Virus record (IMG/VR): IMGVR_UViG_3300046723_000034
Span: 1-23,548 of that record
Origin: a virus
Length of the DNA stretch: 23,548 bases
Strand: one strand, 5' to 3'
Positions 1-9,644 of this stretch are shown piece by piece. The position numbers and the translations under genes were made by a program. Within the stretch, counting starts at the first letter, position 1. Each line of letters opens with the position of its first letter. A model generated the notes under the pieces. That model had not been told where the DNA came from. It saw only the letters and a program-made list of their open reading frames with translations, and made no database searches.

Positions 1-59
1 ACCGAAACCGATGTGCGGCCCGGAAAATCGGTGCGCTGGACAAGCCGGATGTCGGGCAT
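1..59 (-). CDS. GP46-family baseplate protein, 5' fragment (19 codons)
   Basis: An ATG four bases after the stop of the gp45-like gene opens a frame that stays open to the window edge and begins MPDIRLVQRTDF. Mu gp46-family proteins sit directly after gp45 and commonly begin with a short Met-x-Asp-Ile-Arg-Leu segment, so position and N-terminus both suggest gp46, a baseplate wedge component of contractile tails. Only the first 19 codons are present, the ribosome binding site is weak, and the identity rests mainly on gene order. Confidence 0.5.
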   Translation of the reverse strand, partial: MPDIRLVQRTDFPGRTSVS

Positions 60-63
60 CGCT

Positions 64-987
64 TTAAGGCTTCGTGTCCAGCGAGGTCGGCGGCCCCGGC
101 TTCGGCGCGTTGACCAGCACCGCATCGTTGCCGTTGGGATCGGTCGTGTGGCCGAGCCCTTGATTGACGCCGTAGACGGGATGCGAGGCGCTCTCGGTGC
201 CGAGCTTGATCTTGCCGATGAAGACCCAGGTCTTGTTTTGGCCGTCGTAGTAACCGACCACGCTGTCGCCCGAGCGGAACTCGATGCGGCCCTTGCTGAC
301 GCGGATTTCGTGATTGACGCTCTCGCCTTCGTGCTTGAAATCTTGTTGGCTCTGTCCGCCGCTCTGGCCGCTACCGCTTCCTCCGCTCGTATCGCGCGCG
401 CTACCGATGCCGCCGCTTCCGCTGCTCGAGCTCGAGCCGTCGGCGCTGGAAACGCTGCCGCCTTTACGTTGCTGCTTTTTCTTTTCGACGTGCCGGATCG
501 AAACAAAGCGTTTGACGGTTTGTTGCTGCCCGCTCGACCCGCCGCTGCCGCCCTGGCCGCCGCCGCTTTGCTTCTGGCTATCGTCCGGCCCGTCGAGCGA
601 CAACAGGAACAAGCCGGCGCGGCGCAACAACGTCATCTGCCCAAGGTCGTCATATTGCGCGTTCTCGCCTTCCTTCAAACCCATCGGGCGATGGCGCCGG
701 TCGTCCATGATGGCGCAGACCGGAAACGATCGGTTGCCGCCGATGAAGCTGATAAACCCCTCGGCGGCTTCCTTGATCATTCCCTGCGCGTCTTTGGTGG
801 CGGCGCGCACCACCGACGAGAACCCGTAGTTCTGCGGCGACTCGACCTTGTCGCGGGTCTCGCCCTTCATAAAGTTGCCGGCCATCTCCTGCATCATTTT
901 GCCGTCGTCGGCCCCGCTGATCATGGTGCGGGCGCCGCCCGACGAGTAGGCGCGGAAGCTGGTATTGAGCGGCGTAGCGCGATGCAT
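64..987 (-). CDS. Baseplate assembly protein V, Mu gp45 family
   Basis: This 307-residue protein matches the Mu gp45 baseplate (spike/puncturing) family. Residues about 47-135 carry the family-like core, with SPQNYGFSSVV, then AEGFISFIGGNRSFPV and DDRRHRPMGLKEGE. A Ser/Gly/Gln-rich low-complexity linker fills residues about 137-217, interrupted by a basic patch (VEKKKQQRK). The C-terminal 85 residues look beta-rich (EIRVSKGRIEFRSGDSVVG), as expected for an OB or beta-helix spike part. A GGAGGA ribosome binding site lies six bases before the ATG and overlaps the stop of the gpP-like gene two bases upstream, so translation is probably coupled. The long linker is the odd feature. The spike should sit at the membrane-facing tip of the tail. 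Confidence 0.85.
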   Translation of the reverse strand: MHRATPLNTSFRAYSSGGARTMISGADDGKMMQEMAGNFMKGETRDKVESPQNYGFSSVVRAATKDAQGMIKEAAEGFISFIGGNRSFPVCAIMDDRRHRPMGLKEGENAQYDDLGQMTLLRRAGLFLLSLDGPDDSQKQSGGGQGGSGGSSGQQQTVKRFVSIRHVEKKKQQRKGGSVSSADGSSSSSGSGGIGSARDTSGGSGSGQSGGQSQQDFKHEGESVNHEIRVSKGRIEFRSGDSVVGYYDGQNKTWVFIGKIKLGTESASHPVYGVNQGLGHTTDPNGNDAVLVNAPKPGPPTSLDTKP

Positions 988-989
988 CC

Positions 990-2195
990 TTATTCCTCCA
1001 AGTTTGGCGGCGGCGGCTCGCTCGGCGATGTTACCGGCGCCGCCGGCGTGGCGTTTGCATCGGGCGCCTGCGGCGCGGTTGGATTGCTGACGTCAAAGTC
1101 GCCGGCATCCTTGAGCAACCACGGTGCGACCAGCTCGAGCGCCGTTAGCGTTCCTTGATTGCGGTCTTGCGTAAACGTGATGGTCCTGATCTTGAGGACC
1201 ATGTCGAGCATCGCCATCGGTGATTTGACGCTCACGTCATCGCCGGCGCGCCATAGCTGATGCGTGCCTGGCCGCATCCAGCCTTGCACGACGATGGTCG
1301 CCTCGATGATGGTGCCCTCGTGCCATATCGACTCGTTCTTGGCGCGCTCTTGCAGCTCGCCGATGCTCCACACGGGTTGCTCGGCCGGCGTCAGCACCGG
1401 CGAGTAGCGTTTCGCGGTGCCGGGATAGTGCGCCTCCTGCTCGGAAGCCGCCGCCATGTTCTGCGTGTCGCTGGCCGCGGTCTGGCCGCGGATAATGTAG
1501 TCGGTAAAGATGTTCTCGATCGAGATGACCGCCTGGCAACTTATGATGTTGACGCCTTCGACCAAGCTCGCGCTGATCGGCATCGTATGGTCGTCGATCG
1601 CCAAGAAGTTGCCGTCTTTGTCGCTCCCCATCACGATGCCGCGCGGGCGCGCCAGGCGTTCGAGGAAATTCCAGATCGTCTCGCCCGGCTCGACCTGGCA
1701 TTTGACGAACGGCTCTGCGTTGACGTTGCCGATCGGTATGATCTTGATCCCGGTCGGCGCCAGCACTTCCTCGGCGATTTGCATGAATGATTTGTTGTCG
1801 AAATTGCCGGTCTTGTGGATGACGCTCGCGCGCGCCGCATACCACGTGACGCCGATGCCCTGGAACTGAATGCCCTTGCTTTCCTTGGAATAGGCGGTCT
1901 GGCGCGTGACGATGACGCCGGTGATCGCGAGCTCATTGCCGAGATAGATCGCGCACTCGTCGCCCGGCTTGAATTGCAGCTTTTGCCAATCGGCCGGCAC
2001 TTGCTCGATGTCCGCGGACGTAAAGCGGAACAGCGGATAAGCCTCGGCCCATCGATGCTGCACCCAAACGGATTTCCAGCTTTGAAACCTGCGACCATCG
2101 ACGACGACGGTCGCGATCTCGTCCGGGTTGAAGACCGGCCCCGGAAGCTGGTCGGGCGCCGGTGCCGCCGGCGCGGACGCGGCGTCGTCGGCCAT
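990..2195 (-). CDS. Baseplate hub protein, Mu gpP / gpD-like late control family
   Basis: This 401-residue protein resembles the Mu gpP (gp44) baseplate hub, the T4 gp27 counterpart joining tail tube to spike. Visible family features are an N-terminal beta domain (DGRRFQSWKSVWVQHRW, then FKPGDECAIYLGNELAITG), the IQFQGIGVTWYAARASVIHKT segment (positions about 109-129), a short helix region (FMQIAEEVLAPTGI) and a domain with TIWNFLERLARPRG followed by LAIDDHTMP. Residues after about 365 are Pro/Ala-rich and probably disordered. The ATG follows directly after the TAG stop of the upstream gene, with no strong separate ribosome binding site, so translation is probably coupled. Its place between the gpN-like genes and gp45 is the canonical Mu tail order. 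Confidence 0.85.
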   Translation of the reverse strand: MADDAASAPAAPAPDQLPGPVFNPDEIATVVVDGRRFQSWKSVWVQHRWAEAYPLFRFTSADIEQVPADWQKLQFKPGDECAIYLGNELAITGVIVTRQTAYSKESKGIQFQGIGVTWYAARASVIHKTGNFDNKSFMQIAEEVLAPTGIKIIPIGNVNAEPFVKCQVEPGETIWNFLERLARPRGIVMGSDKDGNFLAIDDHTMPISASLVEGVNIISCQAVISIENIFTDYIIRGQTAASDTQNMAAASEQEAHYPGTAKRYSPVLTPAEQPVWSIGELQERAKNESIWHEGTIIEATIVVQGWMRPGTHQLWRAGDDVSVKSPMAMLDMVLKIRTITFTQDRNQGTLTALELVAPWLLKDAGDFDVSNPTAPQAPDANATPAAPVTSPSEPPPPNLEE

Positions 2196-2864
2196 CTAAG
2201 CCGACAGCGCCAGGCCGGCCGGCGGCGCAAATGCCGGATGAACCACTTTATTTTCTTCTCTAAGCTCGTCGCCGCGGCTGGCGTCGGCATAAAGCCGATA
2301 GGCCATGACCAGCGTCGGCATCGGCAGCGCGAACGCGAATTGCAGAAGCCGCGGCAGCGGGCGCGCCGTCTCGACCAGATAAAACATGATGCTGGCGTGC
2401 AAAGAGACCATTGCCTGGAACGTCATCTGATCCATCGCGTCGGCGACCGCTTCCTCGACTTGTGCAAAGACCGTGTTCATTTGCAGCTTGAGCGCGTCGG
2501 CGTCCTCGCGGCTGGTGAAAGTCATCGCCGAGATCACGCGCCCCTCGGCCGCCAAGCACATGCCGATGATCGACCACTTGATGCGCGTCGCGCCGCTCAT
2601 CGTCGTGGGCTCGGCGCCCGTCGAGACGCGCACTCGGGCGAGCTGCGGCTGCGTCACGCCGGCCGCGCGCGCGAGGTCGAAGCAATTGGCGAGGTATGGC
2701 CCGGCGGCGTCAGCGCCGATGAGCCGCATAGCATTCGCCTGCAACGCGAAGCACGCCAGGCGCAGATCGGAGCCCGCGCGGCCTTGCGCCGGAACCGCGG
2801 CGACCAGCACGCCCAGGCTGCGCTGCAAGATGCCGGCGGCTTCGATCGCTTCGCTTTTAAGCAT
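2196..2864 (-). CDS. C-terminal part of a gpN-type DNA circularization/tail protein
   Basis: The 222-residue product resembles the C-terminal half of Mu gpN-type proteins. Its diagnostic end is PMPTLVMAYRLYADASRGDE, followed by a segment ending near HPAFAPPAGLALSA, which matches the usual gpN ending in which the polypeptide names an R-x-E-rich stretch and an H-P-x-F motif. The central segment (REDADALKLQMNTVFAQVEE) is helical. It overlaps the N-terminal half gene by eight bases and uses a different frame, so the two parts are separate polypeptides unless a frameshift joins them. No signal for a frameshift is obvious at the overlap. Together the parts total about 418 residues, somewhat shorter than the roughly 490-residue single Mu protein. 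Confidence 0.75.
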   Translation of the reverse strand: MLKSEAIEAAGILQRSLGVLVAAVPAQGRAGSDLRLACFALQANAMRLIGADAAGPYLANCFDLARAAGVTQPQLARVRVSTGAEPTTMSGATRIKWSIIGMCLAAEGRVISAMTFTSREDADALKLQMNTVFAQVEEAVADAMDQMTFQAMVSLHASIMFYLVETARPLPRLLQFAFALPMPTLVMAYRLYADASRGDELREENKVVHPAFAPPAGLALSA

Positions 2865-3447
2865 GGCCGACGCCCGATGGCGTCACCGCCGGTGCGCGCG
2901 GCGGCAGTCCGGCGAGCGCGCGGATCGCGGCGTCGCTGCCTTTCATGACCTCGAGCATGCGGGCGGTCACCGCCTGCGATTGATTGATGAGCTCGTCGCG
3001 TGAGTCGGTCGGCGCGGCGCCGGGCGGGTCACCCCACTCGACGAAGGTCATATCAAACGTACAATAGCCGCCGAGCTTCTGCTCCTCGGTCCAACGGTAT
3101 TGCGGGCAGACCACCAGCATCGGCGGGATAGTCGGCAATTGGAGCACGCCCTTGCCTTCCTCCTCGAGCGCGGTGAACAACAAATCGCGCGCGATCCGGT
3201 AGTCGCGGTTATAGAGCGGCTCGCCGGTGTTGACCGGATAGACGATGCAATAGCCGCGCACCGAGAATTGCCGCGTCCGCCGGCCCATGTCCTCGGGATA
3301 GGGTAGGTCGCGCTTGGGGAACTCATGCACGACGATCGCGCGCCCCGACTCCTTGCTACCCGCCTCGACGTGAAAGAACGCGCCGCGGAAGGATGCGGGC
3401 AACAACTCATCGCGCCATTTGGTATTGGGTAGATCGGTGATCAGCAT
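2857..3447 (-). CDS. DNA circularization protein N-terminal domain (Mu gpN-like)
   Basis: The 196-residue protein contains the DNA_circ_N-type domain: KWRDELLPASFRGAFFHVEA, then GRAIVVHEFPKRDLPYPEDM and YNRDYRIARDLLFTALEEEG, and KLGGYCTFDMTFVEWG. In Mu-like phages this protein is a tail or baseplate component encoded right after the tape measure, and it is named for a proposed role in closing injected DNA into a circle. Here the domain ends near residue 145 and is followed by a short helical tail, with the remainder encoded by the next overlapping gene. The ATG lies six bases after the tape measure stop, with CAGGAA about nine bases upstream as a modest ribosome binding site. Confidence 0.8.
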   Translation of the reverse strand: MLITDLPNTKWRDELLPASFRGAFFHVEAGSKESGRAIVVHEFPKRDLPYPEDMGRRTRQFSVRGYCIVYPVNTGEPLYNRDYRIARDLLFTALEEEGKGVLQLPTIPPMLVVCPQYRWTEEQKLGGYCTFDMTFVEWGDPPGAAPTDSRDELINQSQAVTARMLEVMKGSDAAIRALAGLPPRAPAVTPSGVGHA

Positions 3448-3453
3448 CGATCG

Positions 3454-5763
<2,310 letters not shown>

Positions 5764-5766
5764 TGT

Positions 5767-6323
5767 TCAACGATCCTCGCGGTCGGCGTTTGCCTGGCGC
5801 CTGAGCTCGCCGATGCGGTGCGTGTATTTGAGATGCGTCTGCACATGCGAGATCGGCATGGACAGAAAAACGTCGGGGCATTGGTGATACCAACGAGCGA
5901 GCCAGTAGCAGTCGAGCACGAAGTTGTCGCCGGCGTCGGTGCCTACCAGGCCGCCGGCTCCGGCAGAAAAAAACCCCGCAGCCTAAAGGCGCACGAAGCG
6001 AAGTCGCGCGGATCGAGCCGCTCGACCTCGGGCGTGAGGATGCCGCCGAGCGTCGCCACCATCGCCGCCATTTTTCGGTCGTCGATGATGATTTCCCAAT
6101 CGGCATCGATGCGGCACGGGTTGCCGTTGCGGATGATGTCGGCGGCGGTCGGCTCGCGGAACGAAATCTCGTGGACTTCCTCGTTCTTATGATTGCGGAT
6201 CGGATGATGGAGTAGCTTGACCTTAATCGGCCAGGTCTCGACGCGCGCCGGCGCCGCGGCCGGCGCGGCTTCCGGCGCCACCGGCTGCTCGGCGACGAAC
6301 CCTTCGCGGACGGGTATGTTCAT
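5767..6323 (-). CDS. Tail assembly chaperone long form made by -1 frameshift (185 aa)
   Basis: If the ribosome slips back one base on the seven-T tract after codon 119 of the short chaperone, reading continues for 66 codons to a TGA four bases before the tape measure start. The extension contains DNFVLDCYWLARWYHQCPDV, then FLSMPISHVQTHLKYT and a charged tail ending RQANADREDR. A conserved-looking, aromatic, helical extension with no start codon of its own, filling exactly the gap between chaperone and tape measure, is the standard sign of a translational fusion (lambda G/GT, P2 E/E+E'). The long form would bind the tape measure and recruit tube subunits. The frame has no credible independent start. 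Expression by frameshifting is inferred. Confidence 0.8.
5929..5973 (-). promoter_or_regulatory. Programmed -1 ribosomal frameshift site with stem-loop
   Basis: The message reads GGT TTT TTT C, giving a perfect T-TTT-TTT slippery heptamer at 5967-5973 in the chaperone frame. Eight bases further on, GCCGGCG (5952-5958) pairs perfectly with CGCCGGC (5929-5935) across a 16-base loop that includes the chaperone stop codon (5943-5945). An 8-base spacer and a 7-bp GC stem are typical of stimulatory structures. The distances are read directly; the shift itself is inferred. Confidence 0.8.
5943..6323 (-). CDS. Tail assembly chaperone, Mu gp41-like, short form
   Basis: The 126-residue protein resembles the FluMu gp41 family: WPIKVKLLHHPIRNHKNEEV, EISFREPTAADIIRNG, DWEIIIDDRKMAAMVATLGG and RLDPRDFASCAFRLRGFF. 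An Ala/Pro-rich N-terminus precedes this core. Mu gp41 is encoded between tail tube and tape measure and acts as a chaperone that is not part of the mature virion. The ATG lies five bases after the tail tube stop region and is therefore coupled to it. Its last seven codons follow a slippery T tract, and a longer product is probably also made. Confidence 0.85.
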   Translation of the reverse strand: MNIPVREGFVAEQPVAPEAAPAAAPARVETWPIKVKLLHHPIRNHKNEEVHEISFREPTAADIIRNGNPCRIDADWEIIIDDRKMAAMVATLGGILTPEVERLDPRDFASCAFRLRGFFLPEPAAW

Positions 6324-6327
6324 GCGC

Positions 6328-6693
6328 TCACCACGAGCTCTCGTCGCATTGCACGCCTTCCCAGCGGACGCGCGCCTGGCCGTCGCGGGTATTGATATCG
6401 AACCCGGCTTTGCACGACGCTTGGATGAGCGTGTACTGCTTGCGGTTGGCGAGCTGCGCGATGACAGTCACGTCAGTTTCCGCCTCGAGTGTTTCCATCA
6501 ACAAGTCGGGCGTGGTCGAGATGTCGCCCTCGATGTAGGGAACGCGCGGCAGCTCCTGATAGCCGTGGACGCGGTCCTGGCCTGCGATCATGGTGCGCTC
6601 GACGTTGCTCGGCGAGACGGTGAAGTTGCCGCGCAACGCCAGTTGTCGGTTGTCGGCCCAGAGGAAGGCCGTGCCCGCAAAGAGTTGGGCCAT
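6328..6693 (-). CDS. Tail tube protein, Mu gpM-like
   Basis: The 121-residue product matches the size and pattern of Mu gpM-type tail tube proteins: MAQLFAGTAFLWADNRQLAL, GNFTVSPSNVERTMIAGQDR, YIEGDISTTPDLLME and IAQLANRKQYTLIQASC. The family forms stacked hexameric rings inside the contractile sheath. It follows the sheath gene with a 44-base gap and has a strong AAAGGAG ribosome binding site about six bases before the ATG, fitting the high expression needed for a major structural protein. No unusual residues are evident. Confidence 0.88.
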   Translation of the reverse strand: MAQLFAGTAFLWADNRQLALRGNFTVSPSNVERTMIAGQDRVHGYQELPRVPYIEGDISTTPDLLMETLEAETDVTVIAQLANRKQYTLIQASCKAGFDINTRDGQARVRWEGVQCDESSW

Positions 6694-6737
6694 AGGTTTC
6701 TCCTTTGCTTACGGGTTGATGATGCGAGGAACGAAAG

Positions 6738-8303
6738 TTAGGCCGCCGCCGGCAGCGTGCCGGTAACGCCGATCGGCGGAAGCGTGGTGGTGTCGATGCC
6801 GCGGTCGTATTGCAGGCGGAACTGCGCCAGCACCGCGAAGATGCGCAGTTGATTGATGAGGTCCGGCGGATAAAGGACATCGAGCCTGTTGGGATCGTTG
6901 ACGTTGCGTTCCACCAGAAGGTTGTTCTTGAACTGAGTCACGTTCTCGACCAGCCCGTTGAACTCGTCCATCCGGTACTGCGCGATCAATGCCGCCCGAA
7001 CGATGCCGGGCGTGACGATCGCCTGGCCCGGCCCGAAGCGCGTTCCATCGTCGGCGAGCTTGCAGCGCGGGAATTGCGAGGTCACCGCGGCTTTCTGATT
7101 GCGCAACAGCTTGGCCAGTGTCGCGAGCGTGGTCACGAGCTCATAGGCGTCGTCGCTCTGGCCATAGAGGTTGAGCTGATAGAGCGTCTGCTCTCGCGCG
7201 ATCATCGGCTGGTTGTCGGTGCCGGCCTTTTGGATCGCGATGCCGTTTTCGGCCAGCGAGTTGAGTTCCTCGAAATCAAAACGGCTGTGCAAGGGCGCGC
7301 ATTTGATCTGATTGAGCGAGAGCGTTTGCAGCGGGCGCGCCGGGTCGTCGATGAGGGCGCGCTGCGCCTTGCCGCAATAGGCCGCGGCCCATTCGAACGA
7401 CGGCGACGGGCTCGCCACCTCGAAGCCGAGCACGGAGATCACGCCGGAATTCTGCGTGTTACCGAACGTGATGAGGTCGGTATAGAGCCCGCGCTTGGCC
7501 GAGAAGACGTGGCCGAAATGCTCGCGCATCCAACCCCATCGACCGCCATCGGTGAAGCCGTATTCCTGATCCCACGCGAACAGCGAGGTCGAGTCGGTGT
7601 AGGGCATGGCGACGTATTCGAATTCCTGCTCGCCCATGTTCGAGATCGCAGCATCGAACACCGGCACGCCGACGCCGCCAGCGAGCACACCGCCGGCCGG
7701 CAGCGTCATGATCAGACCGGGCGGCAGGCGCTCGCCGCCGATGCTGCCGTAGTAGTTCAGCGCGACCGTGATCTCGTTGCCGTGAACGCCCTTGAACTCG
7801 GCGGTCAATGTCACGTCGGTCGGGCCGCCGACCGAATGCACCGGCAGATCAAAGTTCTCGTTGATTGCAAACGAGATGGCGGTGTGGATCGAGTTGACGG
7901 TGTCGGTGGCGCCGACATTGACCGGGATGTGATCGCCGGCGATGTAGAGATGGATCGTGCCGGCTTCGGTCGGCGCCGCGGTGACGATGATCTTGCCGGT
8001 GGCCGCGGTGCCGCCGCTGGGCTCGGCGACCGGCAGGCCCCACACCTCGTTGGCCAGGTTGCTCGCGTAGTAAGCCTTGAACATCCGCGAGAGCTCGGAG
8101 CCCTGGCCGAAATGCGCGTCGGCTTGCGCCTGCGATCCGACCGCGATCGGAATGTCGTGCGGCGCGTCCCCGCCGGCGGTCGCGGTGCCGACGAGCAACG
8201 CCCGCAGCCCGAGCTGCGGCAATCCGGCTTTCGACGGATCTACCTCCACCCAGTACAGGGGAACCTTGATATTTGAAGGAATTTGATTGAAGCTGATGGG
8301 CAT
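6738..8303 (-). CDS. Contractile tail sheath protein, Mu gpL-like
   Basis: The 521-residue protein is a tail sheath of the Mu gpL type. N-terminal family features are MPISFNQIPSNIKVPLYWVE and LPQLGLRALLVGTATAGG, then a ring-forming middle with AYYASNLANEVWGLPV, a beta-sandwich insertion of about residues 100-195, and FDAAISNMGEQEFEYVAMPY. The C-terminal portion contains LAENGIAIQKAGTDNQPMIA and DPNRLDVLYPPDLINQLRIF, typical of the conserved sheath core. Its presence identifies the tail as contractile. A TAGGAGA ribosome binding site precedes the ATG by seven bases. It sits between a DUF2635-like gene and the tube gene, the standard Mu-like arrangement. Confidence 0.93.
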   Translation of the reverse strand: MPISFNQIPSNIKVPLYWVEVDPSKAGLPQLGLRALLVGTATAGGDAPHDIPIAVGSQAQADAHFGQGSELSRMFKAYYASNLANEVWGLPVAEPSGGTAATGKIIVTAAPTEAGTIHLYIAGDHIPVNVGATDTVNSIHTAISFAINENFDLPVHSVGGPTDVTLTAEFKGVHGNEITVALNYYGSIGGERLPPGLIMTLPAGGVLAGGVGVPVFDAAISNMGEQEFEYVAMPYTDSTSLFAWDQEYGFTDGGRWGWMREHFGHVFSAKRGLYTDLITFGNTQNSGVISVLGFEVASPSPSFEWAAAYCGKAQRALIDDPARPLQTLSLNQIKCAPLHSRFDFEELNSLAENGIAIQKAGTDNQPMIAREQTLYQLNLYGQSDDAYELVTTLATLAKLLRNQKAAVTSQFPRCKLADDGTRFGPGQAIVTPGIVRAALIAQYRMDEFNGLVENVTQFKNNLLVERNVNDPNRLDVLYPPDLINQLRIFAVLAQFRLQYDRGIDTTTLPPIGVTGTLPAAA

Positions 8304-8333
8304 CGCACTTTCTCCTAATGATTGATTGTTGGA

Positions 8334-8642
8334 TTAGGCGGTCGGCTTCGGCGGCGGCGGGCCGCCGGGCGCAGCCTGCGCAGGCTTGGGCGCTTCGCCC
8401 TTCTCGCCGCCAACGACCTTTACGGTGCCGTCCGCGATCCGCCGTTTGGTGAAGCGGTCAAGCGGCCACTCGACCGCGCCGCTCGGCGGGAAGCCGATGC
8501 CGCGGGGATGGCGCACCGCCTTGCGCAGCACGTCGGTTGACGGCTCGACGCGCACGACCTCGGGCTTCGGAAGCCGGCTCTTGAGTTGCGCCTGGCGCTC
8601 GGCGACCAGCTTTTGACGCTCGGTTAGCTTTACCTCAACCAT
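8334..8642 (-). CDS. DUF2635-like small tail-associated protein
   Basis: The 102-residue protein has the layout of DUF2635 proteins (Mu gp38 neighbourhood), which lie just before the sheath gene in Mu-like phages: a valine/proline segment (VVRVEPSTDVLRKAVRHPRG), a short linker (FPPSGAVEWPLD) and an aromatic/basic segment RFTKRRIADGTVKVV. The first 25 residues are a charged helix and the last 25 are Pro/Ala-rich. Its role in tail assembly is unknown. The start chosen, MVEVKLTE, has an AAGGAGG ribosome binding site eight bases upstream; a longer reading of the frame overlaps the upstream gene out of frame and is not supported. It overlaps the preceding gene by eight bases. Confidence 0.65.
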   Translation of the reverse strand: MVEVKLTERQKLVAERQAQLKSRLPKPEVVRVEPSTDVLRKAVRHPRGIGFPPSGAVEWPLDRFTKRRIADGTVKVVGGEKGEAPKPAQAAPGGPPPPKPTA

Positions 8643-9270
8643 TGGTCTTTCCTCCTTGTGCAGGCGTGAACTCATATTCGCGGATGATGCGTTGGACCGC
8701 GTCGGCCGGCGGCACCGCCTCGTCGCCCTCAACCGGGACGATCTCGACATGCATGCGCAACAGATCGTCGGTAATGATCGGCCCGTATTCGGCGCCGTAG
8801 ACGACCCAGGCGTCATATTGCAACTCTGCGAACGGCGTCTCGTTGGTCCCGGATGTTCCGAAGTTGTGCCGGCGCGTACCTTTTTCGACGCCGCGAAACG
8901 TGACGTTGTCGGGCAAGCTGGAAAACCAGAAATTCGTCAGCTTGGGATCGCGCCAGATGCCATTCATCAACGCCCAGAAGGCTTCGTCGATTTTGAGCTC
9001 GCCTTCGACCTGATCGTTGTTGTTGATGATGACCGAGAAACCAATGCACAGCGAATGGATAAACCGGATCATGCTGGTCTGATATTCGCCGTCTGGCGCC
9101 ATCGCTTCCTCGACGATGTAGACGCCGAGATACGGGATGAACTGCGGCTGGATTTGGAGCTGCCGGCAGCGGCGCGACGTGAAGCCGGCAAAGAACGGCA
9201 GCGTCACCGCCTTGGCATAGAGCGCATCCCGGATGATCGCGGAATAACTCTGCGTGTCCGAGATGCTCAT
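8635..9270 (-). CDS. Putative tail terminator / tail completion protein
   Basis: This 211-residue protein lies between the neck protein and the tail sheath, where tail terminator or tail completion proteins are encoded. Segments SAIIRDALYAKAVTLPFFAG, QFIPYLGVYIVEEAMAPDGE and IDEAFWALMNGIWRDP suggest an alpha/beta fold like minor tail protein U, but I cannot assign a family firmly. The likely start is the ATG that overlaps the upstream stop as ATGA; the frame is open for 127 codons before it, but that part overlaps the neck gene. Such a protein would cap the tail and bind the head connector. The function is inferred from position. Confidence 0.6.
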   Translation of the reverse strand: MSISDTQSYSAIIRDALYAKAVTLPFFAGFTSRRCRQLQIQPQFIPYLGVYIVEEAMAPDGEYQTSMIRFIHSLCIGFSVIINNNDQVEGELKIDEAFWALMNGIWRDPKLTNFWFSSLPDNVTFRGVEKGTRRHNFGTSGTNETPFAELQYDAWVVYGAEYGPIITDDLLRMHVEIVPVEGDEAVPPADAVQRIIREYEFTPAQGGKTNG

Positions 9271-9644
9271 GGCGCCGGCGGCAACCATTTGCGCAGCGTG
9301 AGCACGGTCATGCCGCCATCGTAGCTGTCGATATCGACGACCTCGAATTCGCCGAGCGCCGGGCCGGCGTCGGCTTCGGGGATAACGAGGCGATCGCCTT
9401 GCTGCGGCAGCTCGGCGAATTCTACGTCCCGGATATCGAGCGCGGTTTTCTGATCGGAATAGATCGCACCGTCCTCGGTTTGGATATCGACCGGCCCGCT
9501 CCAGTAGTAGCCGCGGCCGAGAAAGGACGCGCCCGCCGGCTGCGAGACATACGGATAGAACGTGACCGGCCGTGCGAACACATCGAACGCCGGACTCAAA
9601 ACCATGGTCGAGAAGTTGACGCCGCCGCCGATCGTCATCGTCAA
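9267..9644 (-). CDS. Putative head closure / head-tail joining protein
   Basis: A 125-residue, beta-rich protein (MTMTIGGGVNFSTMVLSPAF, then FLGRGYYWSGPVDIQTED and RDVEFAELPQQGDRLVI) ending in FEVVDIDSYDGGMTVLTLRK. Its size, fold character and place directly after the gp6-like connector fit a head closure (stopper) protein such as those joining connector and tail in siphoviruses and myoviruses. It overlaps the gp6-like gene by four bases (ATGA) and the next gene by four bases, so translation of the three is probably coupled. No exact family can be named from the sequence alone. Confidence 0.6.
   Translation of the reverse strand: MTMTIGGGVNFSTMVLSPAFDVFARPVTFYPYVSQPAGASFLGRGYYWSGPVDIQTEDGAIYSDQKTALDIRDVEFAELPQQGDRLVIPEADAGPALGEFEVVDIDSYDGGMTVLTLRKWLPPAP

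Noticed and set aside
6810-8276. 488-codon plus-strand frame opposite the tail sheath gene
   Set aside because: Antisense to the clearly identified sheath gene with low-complexity charged composition.
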